From the NCBI GenBank assembly GCA_003255025.1, contig QANY01005401.1, forward strand, positions 598,995 to 662,994: a stretch of 64,000 bases of DNA, written 5' to 3'. The stretch is from Datisca glomerata. Its lineage: Eukaryota; Streptophyta; Magnoliopsida; Cucurbitales; Datiscaceae. A program made the translations under genes and the position numbers. Positions 37,736-53,242 of this stretch are shown here, piece after piece. Position 1 is the stretch's first letter, and the number at the start of each line of letters is the position of its first letter. The notes under the pieces were generated by a model that was given only the letters and a program-made list of their open reading frames with translations, was not told where the DNA came from and ran no database searches.

Positions 37736-38649
37736 CACATAAATTTAATCCATAAAACTTTCTAGTTTGACTGCTTTGGTGACTAACAAACTCACTTAAT
37801 ATGGACTTCAATTTATGATAACACTACTTGAAAAAGCTTAAAACTAGTCTATCAAAACTAGCATCTTAAAAAAAACTAGCATCTTAAAATCTATTATCAC
37901 TACAATAATTTAATTTACCATTAATTAACATCCCAAGTGCTAAAATAAAATTCATTACCTGAACACTCCAATTTGTATTATGCTTACTTAGTTGGATACA
38001 AGAATCTCTTAGTACTTGAAAACCGTAAAAGATTCATAATGCACAGCTAATTGAGAATTCATGCCCATTAATTTCGAAAACAATTATATTTTTAACCATT
38101 ACCACAAACTTAGGGCAGCAGAACACCTCAATACCCATAACTCAATTCAATCCATAAAATGAAATTGTAATTACATGCAACCACAAAAACGTAAATGATG
38201 ATCTTCAAAACTTTCACAATTTCATGCAAAATATGATGAGATCGGCAGTTAACCGTTCATGAACTTAAGTGGCAAACAATCAAATAATTTTGAATTTTTG
38301 AAACTGAGAAAGACAAGTTCAAAAAATCCAAGAAACTGCATGCTTCATATCTCATCCATTCCCCAGCCAAAAGATGCAGCCAAACCGAAACAAACTTCAT
38401 AAAATTACAGTCGGAAAGAACCCACAATGCAATTTACAGCATGTTCAAAATTTCAATATATTTATTATGGAATACAATATCAATAAACATCTATCCAATT
38501 CAAAATTAACAGGTCGGTTAAATGGCTTCATCTAATTCAATTACATAAATCAATATTCAATCAGTAAAGAGCCATCGAATATACTCCATTACTCAGTAAA
38601 CAATTCCATGTTTTTTATGTTATTAATCTTGAATTTTGGTATAAAAAAA

Positions 38650-39155
38650 TGCATAGATTCAAAATTTCTTTCGATATAAACTGTATCTCAATAAAACTCT
38701 AATATCTAATGTTAAACACATCAAGAATCAAATCAATATAGAGCGGAAGCGTACCTGAATTTATGACGATAGATCGTTATTTAGAGCCGAACGGTTAACA
38801 TTCCAGTTCTATACTATTCTCTATCTGAGAGTCCCTTTTGATCAAGTTTCTTAGTCTTCTCTCTAACGATAGTATATAAGGGAGAATAAAATGGTTTTCC
38901 GTTATCGTATGACCTGAGGATCATAACCACTTATAGATAGTTTATCATTTAGTATTTTTATTTTAGCTCATCATAAAAATAGAAATTATCATAAAGTCTC
39001 TACATATTAAAGAGTTCACAACTTATCAGATGCATTAAAACTCCAATTATCCAAAACCTTATTATATCACTTTTAATTGGGTTTAACTTTATTTGATAGT
39101 TTGCAACACATAATTATTTTATACATAAGCCTAACGTTGGATTAAGAATCCAACA
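38650..39155 (-). repeat. 3' LTR of the nested copia element
   Basis: About 506 bp, matching 44248-44748 throughout but with many substitutions. On the minus strand it starts TGTTGGATTCTTAATCC. A purine-rich tract (CCAGATGAGAGAT, 39156-39168) precedes it. Confidence 0.88.
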
Positions 39156-39579
39156 ATCTCTCATCTGGACTATGTGTTAAACCTTATAATTATGTTTTGC
39201 CAAAAATAACTAAACACGTTCAACTTTGCTATCATTACTGAAATATATCTATAACTAATCCGGTACATCAATCATACCGACATAGGATCAAAGCGACTTT
39301 CGTTACATCAATCGTAACTCAACCCAACAATGGTCACACATATTACTGCAACTGAATGACATGGATTATGATGTGGATGTGTAGCATAAAAATTTCATGT
39401 AATGTGATCTTAACATGCCTATTTTCAACTGGTCCTCCGTAAACTTTAGCGAGATCAATCCATACCAGAATCAAAGTGTGAATTAGCCAAAACTTTATTT
39501 CTGCAGAAATTACCTTAAAATATCCATAAACCAAAATAACTGAAAATATGTCTTTAAAGAAGAGTATCCAAATCACAAA

Positions 39580-42430
39580 CCCTCACTAAAATCGAATATC
39601 ATCAACTGATATGACACTCATAAGAGCAATATGCTCATGAAACTGATTGGGTGACAATCCCTTAGTAAGTGGATCCGCAATCATGGAGTTGTTTCGACGT
39701 GCTCTATAGACAATTGTCCACTCTGAACTTTTTTATTAACAACCAGGAACTTGAAGTCTATGCACCTCATCTTTACAAAATAACTCCCGTTGTTATTAGA
39801 GGACTGCAGTCTCATTGTCACAAAATAACTTGAGTGTCTCTCAATACCATCCACTATCCGCAACCTTGTGACAATATTTCACAATCATATTCCGTGATTT
39901 GATGCCTCATAACATGCTATCTTAGCATCCAGTAAAATTGGAGTCAATATATCCAACGATCTCAATCTGATCTAACCTCCGATACATGAGCATGTAGTCT
40001 TTTGTTCTCTGTAAATACCACAAGACCCGTTTAGCTGCTTTCAAATGGTCTATGCCTGAACTACTTAAATATCTACCAAACATTCAAGTCACGTACGCAA
40101 TATCAAGACGTGTACAAACTTGAGCATACATTAGACTCCCTACTACCAAGCCATAGGGAATCTTCTGCATTTTATTTCCTTAAAATCATTCTTAGGGCAC
40201 TCATTGAGGCCAAACTTGTCTCCCTTAGCTACAGGGGTACCACCTGATTTACAGTCTTGCATGTCATTTCTTTTATAGCTCTTTTGTGATAATCTAATAA
40301 TACCCTGAAACTCTCTCGGTATATTTGGATCCCTAATACAAAAGAGGCTTTACCAAGATCTTTCATCTTAAAAATCTTAGTTAGAAATCTCTTAGTGTCG
40401 TGCAATAAGCCTATATCATTGCTGACAAGAAATAATATCATCCACATATAAAATCAGAAAAATATGCTTGCTCTCACAGAACTTATGGTATATACAATCA
40501 TCGACCAAATTTACCTCGAAACCGAACGAGATGATCACCTAATGAAACTTATAATACCATTGTCGGCATCCTCAAAGAACCGGGCATTTCATGTCCAAAA
40601 AGCTGACATAGTTGTGGGATCATAAAACTTATAGCCCCTGGATCTTTCAAAGTATCCAACAAAATAGTAACTCATCGTCCGTAAGTCCAATTTATTTCAT
40701 AAGGCCTATAAGGACTTACCTCAGCTGGTCATCCCCAAACGTGCAAAAGCTTTAGACTAGATTTCTTGATGGTCCAAAGTTCATATGGGGTCTTGGCAGT
40801 TACTTTAGTTAGTCTTTTATTAAGGATATATGTTGCAGCCTTAAGTGCTTCACCCTAGAGTGATCTGATAAGGTAGAATGACTAATCATACTCCTCATCA
40901 CATCCTTAAGCATTCTATTTCATCTTTCAGTAACACCATTCATAGTGGGCGAAACCGTTATAGTGTACTGTGGGACGATGTCGCATTCCTCTAGGAATTT
41001 AGCAAATGGTCTTGGACGTTGTTCACCTGAACTGTCATATATACCATAGTATTGACCACCACGGTCAGATCTGACGCTTTTAATCTTTTTATTGAGTTGA
41101 TTATCAACTTTAGCCTAAAAATTTTGAACACGTACAATGACTGTGACTTTTCATGTATGAGATATATGTAGCCATATCTATAATAATCGTCTATGAACGT
41201 TATAAAGTATTGTCGATCATTCCAAGCAACAGAAGAGATTGACCTACAAATATATGTATGAATAAGTTCTAAAACGTCCTGAGTCTTGTTGGCTTCAAAT
41301 CTCCTTTTATCGGTTTGTTTACCCATTATGAAATTAACACAAATGTCAAAATATGTGAAATCTAAGGAATCGAGAATTTCGTCTGACACAAGTCTCTCTT
41401 TTCTCCATAATGAGATATGACCTAATATCTTGTGCCATAATGCAACCGAATTCTCACTGGTTGTTTTTATTTTAGTACCTCGTGTAATTACTTGCATGGA
41501 TTCTTTAATTGAAGCAATTGTATCAAGTAAATAAAGATTACCATAACCTAACAAATAACTGAAACCAACCGGATTTGAATCATGAAACAAATCATAGTTT
41601 TCATCTCCGAATGAATAACCATAACCAACTTTGTCCAAACAAGAGACAAAACTCAAATTTCATCTAAAAGACGGTACAATAAATATTTCATTATGATTCA
41701 AATAAAATCCAGTCTTTAACAACAACATAAATTTTCTTATCACCTCAATTTCAACCGTCTTACCATTGCCCACATAGATGTATCTTTAAACCTCACTTGG
41801 CCTACGACAAGTGAAATAATCTTGTATAGACATACTGATGTGAATTGTTGCACCATAATCTATCCGTCATGTGTGTCTAGCAAACGAACTTAAATTAACC
41901 TCAGAACAAACCAAATTAAGAAGCACACATTTGATAGTTGGTGTATACCTTCTTCTTATGCTTTTCAGCTCCACAAAAGTAACAACTATTATGTTTTGAT
42001 TCAGCCGATTTTTGTTGTTGTTTCTTGTGTGGTGTTGTATTCACAACTATTTTTTCCTTTTGTTTCCTTTGCCCTCATCCTTAAAGGTGGAGGTCAGGTA
42101 AGTACTCTCTATCTTTTCATGTTTCACTCTTTACTCTTCTTAAACACAGTGTGAGATGAGATCATGTAGAGATCAAGTCTCTTTCTAACAATTATAGCTC
42201 ACCTTAGACTAGCTAAACTGTGCCAGAAGGGATATTAAAATCAGATACACAAACAAGTCCTCAGAGAGTTTAAGCTTTAGTGCTTTTAACTTTGAAACAA
42301 TGTGAGACATTTCCACAATGTATTTCCTGATATTACATTTACCTTTATACCTATTTGAAATTAGATCTACCAATAGCGTACCATGTTCTACCTTTTCATT
42401 CTTGACAAACATCTTTTCAATATCCACAAG
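39580..42430 (-). pseudogene. Copia gag-pol remnants: gag, zinc knuckle, protease, integrase, RT, RNase H
   Basis: In transcription order: gag (42209-42427: GKCNIRKYIVEMSHIVSKLK) and a zinc knuckle at about 41945-41995 (CYFCGAEKHKK). The protease at about 41820-41890 has DYGAT where DSGAT is expected. Pre-integrase and integrase lie at 40991-41656 (LWHKILGHIS ... YFITFIDDYYRYGYIYLI). Reverse-transcriptase C-terminal half lies at 40229-40447 (MKDLGKASFVLGIQI). A decayed RNase H end lies near 39580-39900. The altered protease residue and many stops show a dead copy. Confidence 0.85.
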
Positions 42431-43598
42431 AAAATCTTTAACCGTAATAATCTATTCAGATATAGTGCCCCTGAATGTTTCTGGAATGACCTTCTTCATA
42501 ATCGACATTCACATGCTATTTGATTTCTCCCACCTTTCCATATCCCTCATTTCATTAGAGGTACTTTTATCGGTAAGAGGTGAAAGAGAGTCAATCCTCA
42601 ATGCAAGATCAAGATCCATAACTCCAAGAACTATCCAGAGATCATCTTTCTAGGACTTAAAGTTTGAGTCATTGAATACTTTATTTTTACTTGATGTCGG
42701 AATTAGCTTGAGTAATAACTTAATAGAGAACAATTAACCAACCTACAAGTTCACATGAATCTCAAATAACAATAATAAGTTCAAATAAAAGTAAACCTCA
42801 TCTCAAGACACCATACACTCCATTTATATTTTGACTTTGGCTCAAATTATTAACTTGTAAGTGATGTCTTGGTGTAGTAATCAAACACTGACGTAGAACA
42901 TATCGAAAAAGAAACCTTCATTTGGGGTAATTTATTATTCACATGTAAAAATGAATAATTATCACATATTTATTACCACAGAAACATATGTAATTCTGTC
43001 AATTATTTCCTTCATTTGGGCTGATAAATATTCACATAAGTTACACACAAATAAAACCTATTTTATTTTAAGACAAAAATAATTTTCACAAGAGATGTGA
43101 CTTTGGCGACATGTTGTTTCAATTAATTCATCTTAAAATATATAACATACTAATGTTTGAATTAAAAATTGTACCGAATTTAAACCTTAAATTAATTGAT
43201 AAAAAAATAATTTTACGAACCTTAGAAAAATTATTTTGAAATTATTTTAACCACAAATCCGTAAAAAAAATTCAAAACATTTTATTTGATCATCCTGAAA
43301 CATTGTTTTGAAATTATTTTAACCAAAAACTGAAAATAATCAAAACAATTGATTTTAAAATCCTTAAATTTAAAATAATTTTACGATACTTAAAATTAAT
43401 TTAAAAAATTTAATTTAATAAATGATCTGTAAAATTAATTAATTTATAAAATAATGAAAACAATATTTTTATTTGAGGGCCGGGAGCCCTTGCTTGATGG
43501 TTGTGGGCTTCACCCAAAGCCTTTCCTTGCTCCCACAACCTTTCTTATTAATTTTTTTAACGAACTTTCAGTTGTGGGCCGAGCCCATAGCTTGACCC

Positions 43599-43635
43599 AC
43601 ATGTTCACGGGTCGACTCACGACCCGTGAACATGT
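43599..43635. repeat. Perfect inverted repeat, 16-bp arms, 5-bp loop
   Basis: Arms ACATGTTCACGGGTCG and CGACCCGTGAACATGT enclose ACTCA. It lies in the untranslated leader of the nested copia element, next to its minisatellite. Confidence 0.95.
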
Positions 43636-43687
43636 AAACCCTAGGTTTTTTCTCCTAAGGAGCCAGCGGCCTTCACGCCGCGGGCCT

Positions 43688-43963
43688 CAGTAGTGGGCAA
43701 GTCGCGGCTCCCCCTTACAATTGCGGCCATGGCCACGACTTTTCCTCACAGTTGTGGCCTTAGTCGTGACTCTACCAAACAATCACGGTCGTGGCCGCGA
43801 CTCTGCCTAACAATCACGGTCGTGGTCGCGACTCTGCCTAACAATCACGGTCGTGGTCGCGACTCTACCTAACAATCATGGTCGTGGTCGCGACTCTTCC
43901 TGAATGTCGTGGCCTTGTCTGCGACTCTTCCTGACAGTAGCAACCTTGGCTGTGACTTTTCCG
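43688..43963. repeat. 31-bp GC-rich minisatellite in the copia leader
   Basis: At least eight units of 31 bp, plus a shorter first one. The four best (43778-43808, 43809-43839, 43840-43870, 43871-43901) share AACAATCACGGTCGTGG(C/T)C followed by GCGACTC. The block is far more GC- and CpG-rich than the surrounding sequence. Confidence 0.93.
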
Positions 43964-44233
43964 TCTGGTCGTGACTTTGCCTTGCCGGCGCGGACAGTCC
44001 GCCGCGTCGGGCCCCTGCCACTGTCAGCCACAACACTGGGCGGCGGTTCAAATTTGAACATATATATATATATATACACACACATAAAAATATCTTAGAA
44101 GAAAATATTGTTCGCAAATCTAATAAATTGTCAAACAATTATCAAATTCAAGAACTCCAAAATATAAACATACAATCACATATAATCATGGATCTAGAAT
44201 TTAATTTTGATTCGTAATAATTAAACACGAGTT

Positions 44234-44245
44234 GCTCTGATACCA
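44234..44245 (-). other. Primer-binding site of the nested copia element
   Basis: The minus strand reads TGGTATCAGAGC, the standard plant copia site complementary to the 3' end of initiator-Met tRNA, 2 bp inside the 5' LTR. Confidence 0.93.
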
Positions 44246-44247
44246 CT

Positions 44248-44748
44248 TGTTAGATTCAAAATCCTTTTTCGGTATAAATCGTGTCTCAATAAAACTCCAA
44301 GATCTCATGTTGAACACACCAATAATCAAATCAATATAGAACGGAAGCGCACCTGAATCCATGACGATAAATCGTTGTTTAGAGTCGAGTGGTTGACCTT
44401 CCAAATACACACCTCTATCTGAGAGTCCTTTTTGATCAATTCTCTTAGTTTTTTCTCTAACGATGAGATATTAGGGAGAATAAAATACTTTTTCGTTATC
44501 GTGTGACCTGAAGACCATAACCACTTATATAAAATTTATCTTTTGGTATTTTTATTTTAGCTCATCATAATAAATAGAAATTATCCAAAATCTCTACACA
44601 TTAAAAGGTTTACGACCTATCAGATACATTAAAACATCACTATCCAAAACTTTATTGTATCACTTTTTATTGGGATTAACTTTATTTGACAGTCTGTAAC
44701 GCATAATTATTTTATATATAAGTCCAACGTTGAATTAAGGATCCAACA
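44248..44748 (-). repeat. 5' LTR of the nested copia element
   Basis: 501 bp. On the minus strand it starts TGTTGGATCCTTAATTC and ends ATCTAACA. Partner of 38650-39155. Confidence 0.9.
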
Positions 44749-44849
44749 GCATATTGTACAATTTTAAACTTTCGAAAATGCATGCTTCAGGTATATCTAT
44801 ATCAAAAGTGGGCGAATTTCAAACTTTCAAAAAATTTGAATATTTTTTT

Positions 44850-45225
44850 TATGTAAGCATCTCAACAATTAATTTCAAATCCGTAATTTTAAACTTTTGA
44901 ATCAAATCTTGAAACTTTATGATTTTCATATTCAATTCATTAGATAGAATAGAAACATACATTGATCATTGATTATTCTTTGATCATTAAACAAATTTGT
45001 TGATAGTTGGTTAGGAAATTGTGTTTCTATTTCTATTCCTCAGTAATACATTATTGATAATTTATAGTATTCACTTATGGGAAAAAGAATGACCAATTTC
45101 ATTATATTTATTTGTTTTCTCATTGTATATTTCCATCAAAGATTACACTCTCTCATAATAACTTTCAATACATAAAATAGAATAAATATCATACATGATC
45201 AAATTATATGCCTTAATGTCTCTCC
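44850..45225. repeat. Long direct repeat, right copy; abuts the protease promoter
   Basis: Partner of 34832-35257, about 10 kb away. Its right edge lies about 230 bp before the protease ATG at 45456, so the distal promoter of that gene is repeat-derived. Confidence 0.8.
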
Positions 45226-45455
45226 TTTAGCATGTTACCGTGCATGAGGACGAAAATGTTGTTAGATTTTTCTTAAAATAAAGTTAAAAGTTGATTTTTT
45301 TTTCCTGCCAAAACTATTCACGGGTCAGAAAGAAAATAGGCTCATATAAATTGTGCCATGTTGCTTAATCCTAATGGTTCCCCACGTTTGTAGCGCTCCA
45401 TCCAAAGCAAACCCCATTTGCAGAAATCCCGTAACGACACTTTTCTCTCGAAAGT

Positions 45456-48395
<2,940 letters not shown>

Positions 48396-49796
48396 AATCC
48401 TTCAACCTGATGATTGAAGTACTCCGCCACGCTGTTGCAGAAGGCCTTGTGTTTATGTATGTGTAAGAATCATCATCAAATTCATTCTTTAGACAGCAGA
48501 ATATATTTCTAGATCAATGTAACATATGAAATGCAGCTTAACGAGATCTCGTCATGGATAGAAAATTATTAGAGAAGTGATTAGTCATTTTTGGGCTAAA
48601 CATGAGGAAAGTTCGAGGGACATTGAGGACGAGATTAGTAGAAGCCATTTATTCAAGATTTGCAGGGAAGCAAAATTATGCTCAGAGTTTTACATCAATG
48701 GTAAATATGTAAACCCATTCCATGTGTAATCAATTTAAATTAAGCGTGAGACAGCAGTGAGATTGAATACATGATTTTTGTGGGATTCTATTGGTTTCTT
48801 TTTTAAATTCAAGGAAAGAGTACTCGGGCACCCTTGAGGTTGCTTAAAAGACACGAATACCTCATATAATTTCAAAAAAGATAAATATGTTTGATATGTC
48901 ATAAATAGTTTAATTTTTGAATGAATGACCAAAATAACTTTTAGAGATCTTGACACTTATCGAGACTCATACACGATATCTAAGCAGCTGGACCCGAAAA
49001 GCCTAAAACATGAAATTTCCCAAAAAAAAAACCAATTTCCCTTTAAACCAGAGAGAGACCCTCCCTTCAAACTCGAGAAAACCCTCCCTCACCAATTATC
49101 TCCCCCAAACATTCAGACCGAAAAACTAGTTCAACAATTCAAAGCCTTTAATCTAAATACATGACACAAAATTAAATAACTTAATCCAACTTAAAAAATG
49201 TAAAAGGTGAAGTTTTTGAGTTTTTTTTTGTCTATCAAGAGTTGTCGGTGTACTTTTCTTGATAGAAAATTAAGGGCATTCTTAATGTATTAATAAACAT
49301 TAACGTCTCGTTAGTAAGAAAACTAACATTTTTGAATTTTTTTTATCTACAAAATAAAATGTTAAGTGAGTTGTGTGTTTTTTTTGAAATTACAAATTAG
49401 TTTAGACAAATCTAAGCGGTGTAAGCATATTTTTCCCAATTCAATTACCAGTTGAAATCCTCCAAAAGACACCAGCACAAGCCTGTGATTTTACATGCAA
49501 CAAGCAGGACTTTGGGCATTTTGACAAATAGTTGGTGTGCACGACTGAAACCTCTTATCGACCACCAACCAGTGGAAACTCAAAGGCAAATGTACAATCA
49601 TGGGATTGGAAATTTCAAAGTTATGATTCTTTCTTGGATGCAATTTTTGGTTTGTTTTGTCAAGTTGGGAGGTACTAATATATGGGAAACAAGCAAATGA
49701 AGCATTAAGACCTTCTCTTTGCTTTACATATGCTTCAGTAATCGAAGTAATTGATAGCTTTCCACTACCTGCAGAAACAAACCTTGAAAATGCAAT
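48396..49796. other. Tail-to-tail intergenic region, nothing further recognised
   Basis: It should hold the 3' UTRs of the protease (+) and the LON-domain gene (-). No additional gene or known repeat is recognised. Confidence 0.5.
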
Positions 49797-50648
49797 TTAT
49801 GTAGTTGGGAACACATCTTTGACTGCAGAAGCTGCGGTTAAGTAATTTAGCGTATTCCTCAACGTTTCCTTCTCCCTTTTCAATCTCGCCGCCGTGTCCT
49901 CTAATTCAAGCAATGCTTGCTGCTCTCTCGGCGCCCCTTCGAAAGTGCTGCCGACGAAGAACGAAAATGGCGTTGGAAACAAATTTCTTCTCAAATCCTT
50001 CACCTCCTTCTCTGGCTTCCCGCCTAACCGGTTCGATAACCGAATCACGTCCTTCATATACGACTCTACCTCGTTCGTCAAGGCCTCTAAATCCTCTTCT
50101 CCATTCGCCGACGGCCGGTCCTCCAACCACGTAACCTCCGCGACGAGGTAAGGTTTGGTCCGGACTATATTGTTAACACGGAACCGCTCTTGACCTTTGC
50201 AGATGAGAAAGAACCGGTCATCGACGAGACGTTCGTGTTTCACGACTTCCCCGACGCAACCGACGTCCGCTGTGCCGGAAACAGCGTCTGTATAGATAAC
50301 GCCGAAGCGAAGATCGGTCTGTAGAAGAGTGTGCATCATCATTCGGTACCGGAACTCGAAGATCTGCAAGGGAAGGATAGCTCCAGGGAAGAGAACCAAT
50401 GGGAGAGGAAAGAGCGGGAGCTCAACGACATCGTCGGATTTCGGAGAGCCAGTGTGGTGCTTCTCTGAGAATGAAGAAGCAGAACAGCGAAGTGTAGTGG
50501 GCTTAATCCGGCTGTTGTTGAAGGAAGCAGAGGAAAGAAATCTTGGGTTAGGGTTTAAGGAAGAAGGAAGTAGATTGAGGATTAATGTGGATTTGTTGTG
50601 GGAGAGAGATGAAGGAGAGGGTGAGGGAATGAGCTGAGGAAGAGCCAT
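49797..50648 (-). CDS. LON substrate-binding domain protein, plastid-targeted
   Basis: Single exon, 283 aa. Residues 1 to about 55 are rich in Ser, Pro, Leu and Asn with few acidic residues, as in a chloroplast transit peptide. The LON N-terminal (substrate-binding) domain starts near residue 75: ELPLFPLPLVLFPGAILPLQ, then IFEFRYRMMMHTLLQTD, then GCVGEVV and KGQERFRV. A helical C-terminal part follows (LEDTAARLKREKETL). There is no AAA+ ATPase or protease domain, so this is not Lon protease itself. Plants have such stand-alone domain proteins, usually annotated ATP-dependent protease La domain-containing; their job is poorly known. The ATG at 50648 gives the complete transit peptide. The gene is GC-richer than its flanks and looks intact. 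Confidence 0.93.
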   Translation of the reverse strand: MALPQLIPSPSPSSLSHNKSTLILNLLPSSLNPNPRFLSSASFNNSRIKPTTLRCSASSFSEKHHTGSPKSDDVVELPLFPLPLVLFPGAILPLQIFEFRYRMMMHTLLQTDLRFGVIYTDAVSGTADVGCVGEVVKHERLVDDRFFLICKGQERFRVNNIVRTKPYLVAEVTWLEDRPSANGEEDLEALTNEVESYMKDVIRLSNRLGGKPEKEVKDLRRNLFPTPFSFFVGSTFEGAPREQQALLELEDTAARLKREKETLRNTLNYLTAASAVKDVFPTT

Positions 50649-52559
50649 CGTTTTTCCTGTGAGGTAAGAGTAGTGCTAAAGCAAATTCCCATATATCTTT
50701 TTTCTTATTTTTTTCTCTCTCTCAGTATTTTGGCGAGCGATTTTATGGATATCCTCTCTCAAAATTTAAGGTAAAAGTATACATATACCTCTAAATTTTG
50801 TTTAAAAGATATAAATATCCACTGTAATTTCAAAAAAAACATAAATTTTATTCACATTTTATTTTATAAAAAAACAAAAAAAATGTTAAAATTTCACTTA
50901 ACGGCATTAATTTTATGAAAAAATAAGTATGTCATTAATCAACCCTTTTATTAACAGGTTTAGAGTTAAATCAAACTCAACCTTTTGATATAATCCAAAG
51001 AATGGAGAATATACTTAGGTATAGGTGCACGAGCCTTAGGTAAGGATCAAGATTTAAAGTTATTTTAGTTATTTCATTCTAGAATTAAAATATTTGTAAT
51101 AAATTTGAGTTATTTGTCTTTTTTAAAACTGCATGGCTTGTTTGTATCTTTTAGACAAAGTTGAGAAAGTGTCTGTATATTTTTCCTAAAATTTAAATAT
51201 AAAATAATCACCACGATGCTCAACGCCATGTATACATTGTTTAACTTTGAATTTATTAAAAAATTAGTAGGTCAAATTATAGATTAAATTTTGATTGATT
51301 AAGTGATGTGTCAATCATTTATACATCAATTTGACAAATCATTTTAGTGAATAATACAACATTAAATTATGAACGATTAAGACATCTCTCAATCAATTAA
51401 TATTTTCTCACTAATTTGGTAAATGTAAAAAACATGGTGATGTTAAAATTTACTTACCATCATAATTTATTAATTTAGATTTATTATTATCTCTAAGAAT
51501 TGAGAAAATCTGGTGGTTTTCGAGAGAGAAGATGTGGATAACATGGAGAGAGGGATACATGAGGGTGGAGATCCTTTAAAACTTTGGTGTGGCTTGACAT
51601 TTCCCACGTGGAAATTTACTTTTGCTGGAAAGTTTTCAGGCATATCCATACAAGTACTACGTGTTCTCTAAAGACTTGTAATTAAGTTTTCGTGAGTTTG
51701 GATTAAGGCTTTTATTTATTAAAAATAATAATTACTTAACATAGTATATATTTAACATCGTTTTAAATTATGAAAGATAAAGAAAGATAAATAAATAGAT
51801 AAAAAATTAAATTGGGAGTAAAATACATAATCTCAAACTTGTGTTGCAGAAAGCTCGTTAATTTTCAATCCCTTAATTGCTAATATTTGTTGTACCAACT
51901 TAACATGAAAAACAAGGTGAGTTTATTTGGCTGTGCTTATTTTCTAAGTCATTTTCAACGTTTTTAGTGTTGACATTTTGGGTTTATTCTTCGAATCTCC
52001 AGAAATTTAGTTTTTGTTTGCTAATATTCGTAACGAAATTCAATTCACCTATATATTTTTTTGTTAGAAACATAACATGTTACATAATTCACACTTAATG
52101 ATTATTAAACCAAGTATCAAAGAGAATAAGAATTGTTGAATTGCTTCAGTCTTCTGTTATATTTTTTTTTGTAAGAAACATAACATGTCGAGAGAGGCTA
52201 TGTAGAGCGAAATTAATTTCATCTTACAAAATCACACTTGAGAATTAATGGATATTTCTGCGAGATGTAAAACCAATAGGGTACTAATAGACTTTCAATA
52301 GAAAAATAAAAGTCACAAATACCATAACCAAATATTCAATTATTCTGAAAAGATATATTGATGCAATTTAGATATATGATATAAAGGACTCAAAATCTTT
52401 AGTGCGTATATGCTCTCACTACTAGGAACTCAGACATGAAAATCCTCTATTAGACATGTATAACCCAATCCATAATATAATTGCTTTGAATAAAGGTGGT
52501 GAAAATGCTAAATGACTACGTAATTTCTTAAAAGATATTCTATTATCTTCAAAGTCTGT
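50649..52559. other. Intergenic, no gene recognised
   Basis: Upstream of the LON-domain gene. AT-rich, with no coding region or known repeat that I can support. Confidence 0.5.
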
Positions 52560-53237
52560 GCCAACAATTTACACCCATTAGGACAGCCTGTATGCAATTG
52601 GAATGGCACATAGGAACATACATAATGATAAGCCTACACATACGATTATGCGAGTATTGCTCTTTTCCACCGCCAAAACACTATGCTTTATGCAATTCAT
52701 TAGATTCTTCCCGAAGTCATGGCATATCAATTGAGTTTCATTACATAAATCATTAGCTAGGTCTAAATTCCATAATGGCAAGATCAAACATTTTTTCTTC
52801 AAGGCTAATATGTGTGGAAGAATGTCATTTGGTACTAATGAATTGAAAAATTCTTGTTTATAATAGTTATTCGTATCATCAATGATCTTATCGAAACTAA
52901 TAAACTCCATTATATCTTCAGGAAATAATTCAATCATTCTTTTTTCAAGTGATTCATGTATTCATTAGTGGGTGACAGAATTTACGTTGCGTCATATATT
53001 CAGCTGAGTATGCCTGTCAGTTTTGGAAGAACATAATTAATAAGCATGAGCTCAGCAGTATCTGAGTCATCTTCCTGAATCACTATCTCTTCTGGTAATG
53101 TGATGAAGTCTTCCTTATCCATTGGTTCAGTCCCATTCTCAACTCTTAACAAGAAATTAGCGAATCATTCATCATTTTGAGCACGCATATTCTATGTCAA
53201 TTGAATTATCTTCATCAATACTTAGCGAATTATTGCC
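52560..53237 (-). pseudogene. PIF1/Helitron-type helicase relic, C-terminal part
   Basis: The clearest block, 52578-52937, reads SLVPNDILPHILALKKKCLI, LWNLDLANDLCNETQLIC, like the LPPH-x-L-x-L-K ... RNLDP-x-x-G-L-C-N-G-T-R segment of PIF1-like helicases. Frameshifted fragments of the preceding region (EEIVIQEDDSDTAELMLI) reach 53237, where the solo LTR begins. Stops and frameshifts are present. Confidence 0.75.
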
Positions 53238-53242
53238 TTGTT
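53238..53242. repeat. Target site duplication of solo LTR, left
   Basis: TTGTT, identical to 55706-55710. Confidence 0.85.

Larger units (their letters stand above)
38650..44748 (-). mobile_element. Copia LTR retrotransposon with both LTRs, decayed
   Basis: A 6.1-kb element on the minus strand with two LTRs of about 500 bp, a perfect initiator-Met primer-binding site, a polypurine tract and remnants of every copia domain in order. Stops and frameshifts are frequent. A GCAT(A) tetramer/pentamer at both outer edges could be its target duplication, but the left LTR terminus is altered, so this is uncertain. Confidence 0.9.

Noticed and set aside
49894..50637. Several frames opposite the LON-domain gene
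   Set aside because: Antisense shadows of the GC-richer coding exon.
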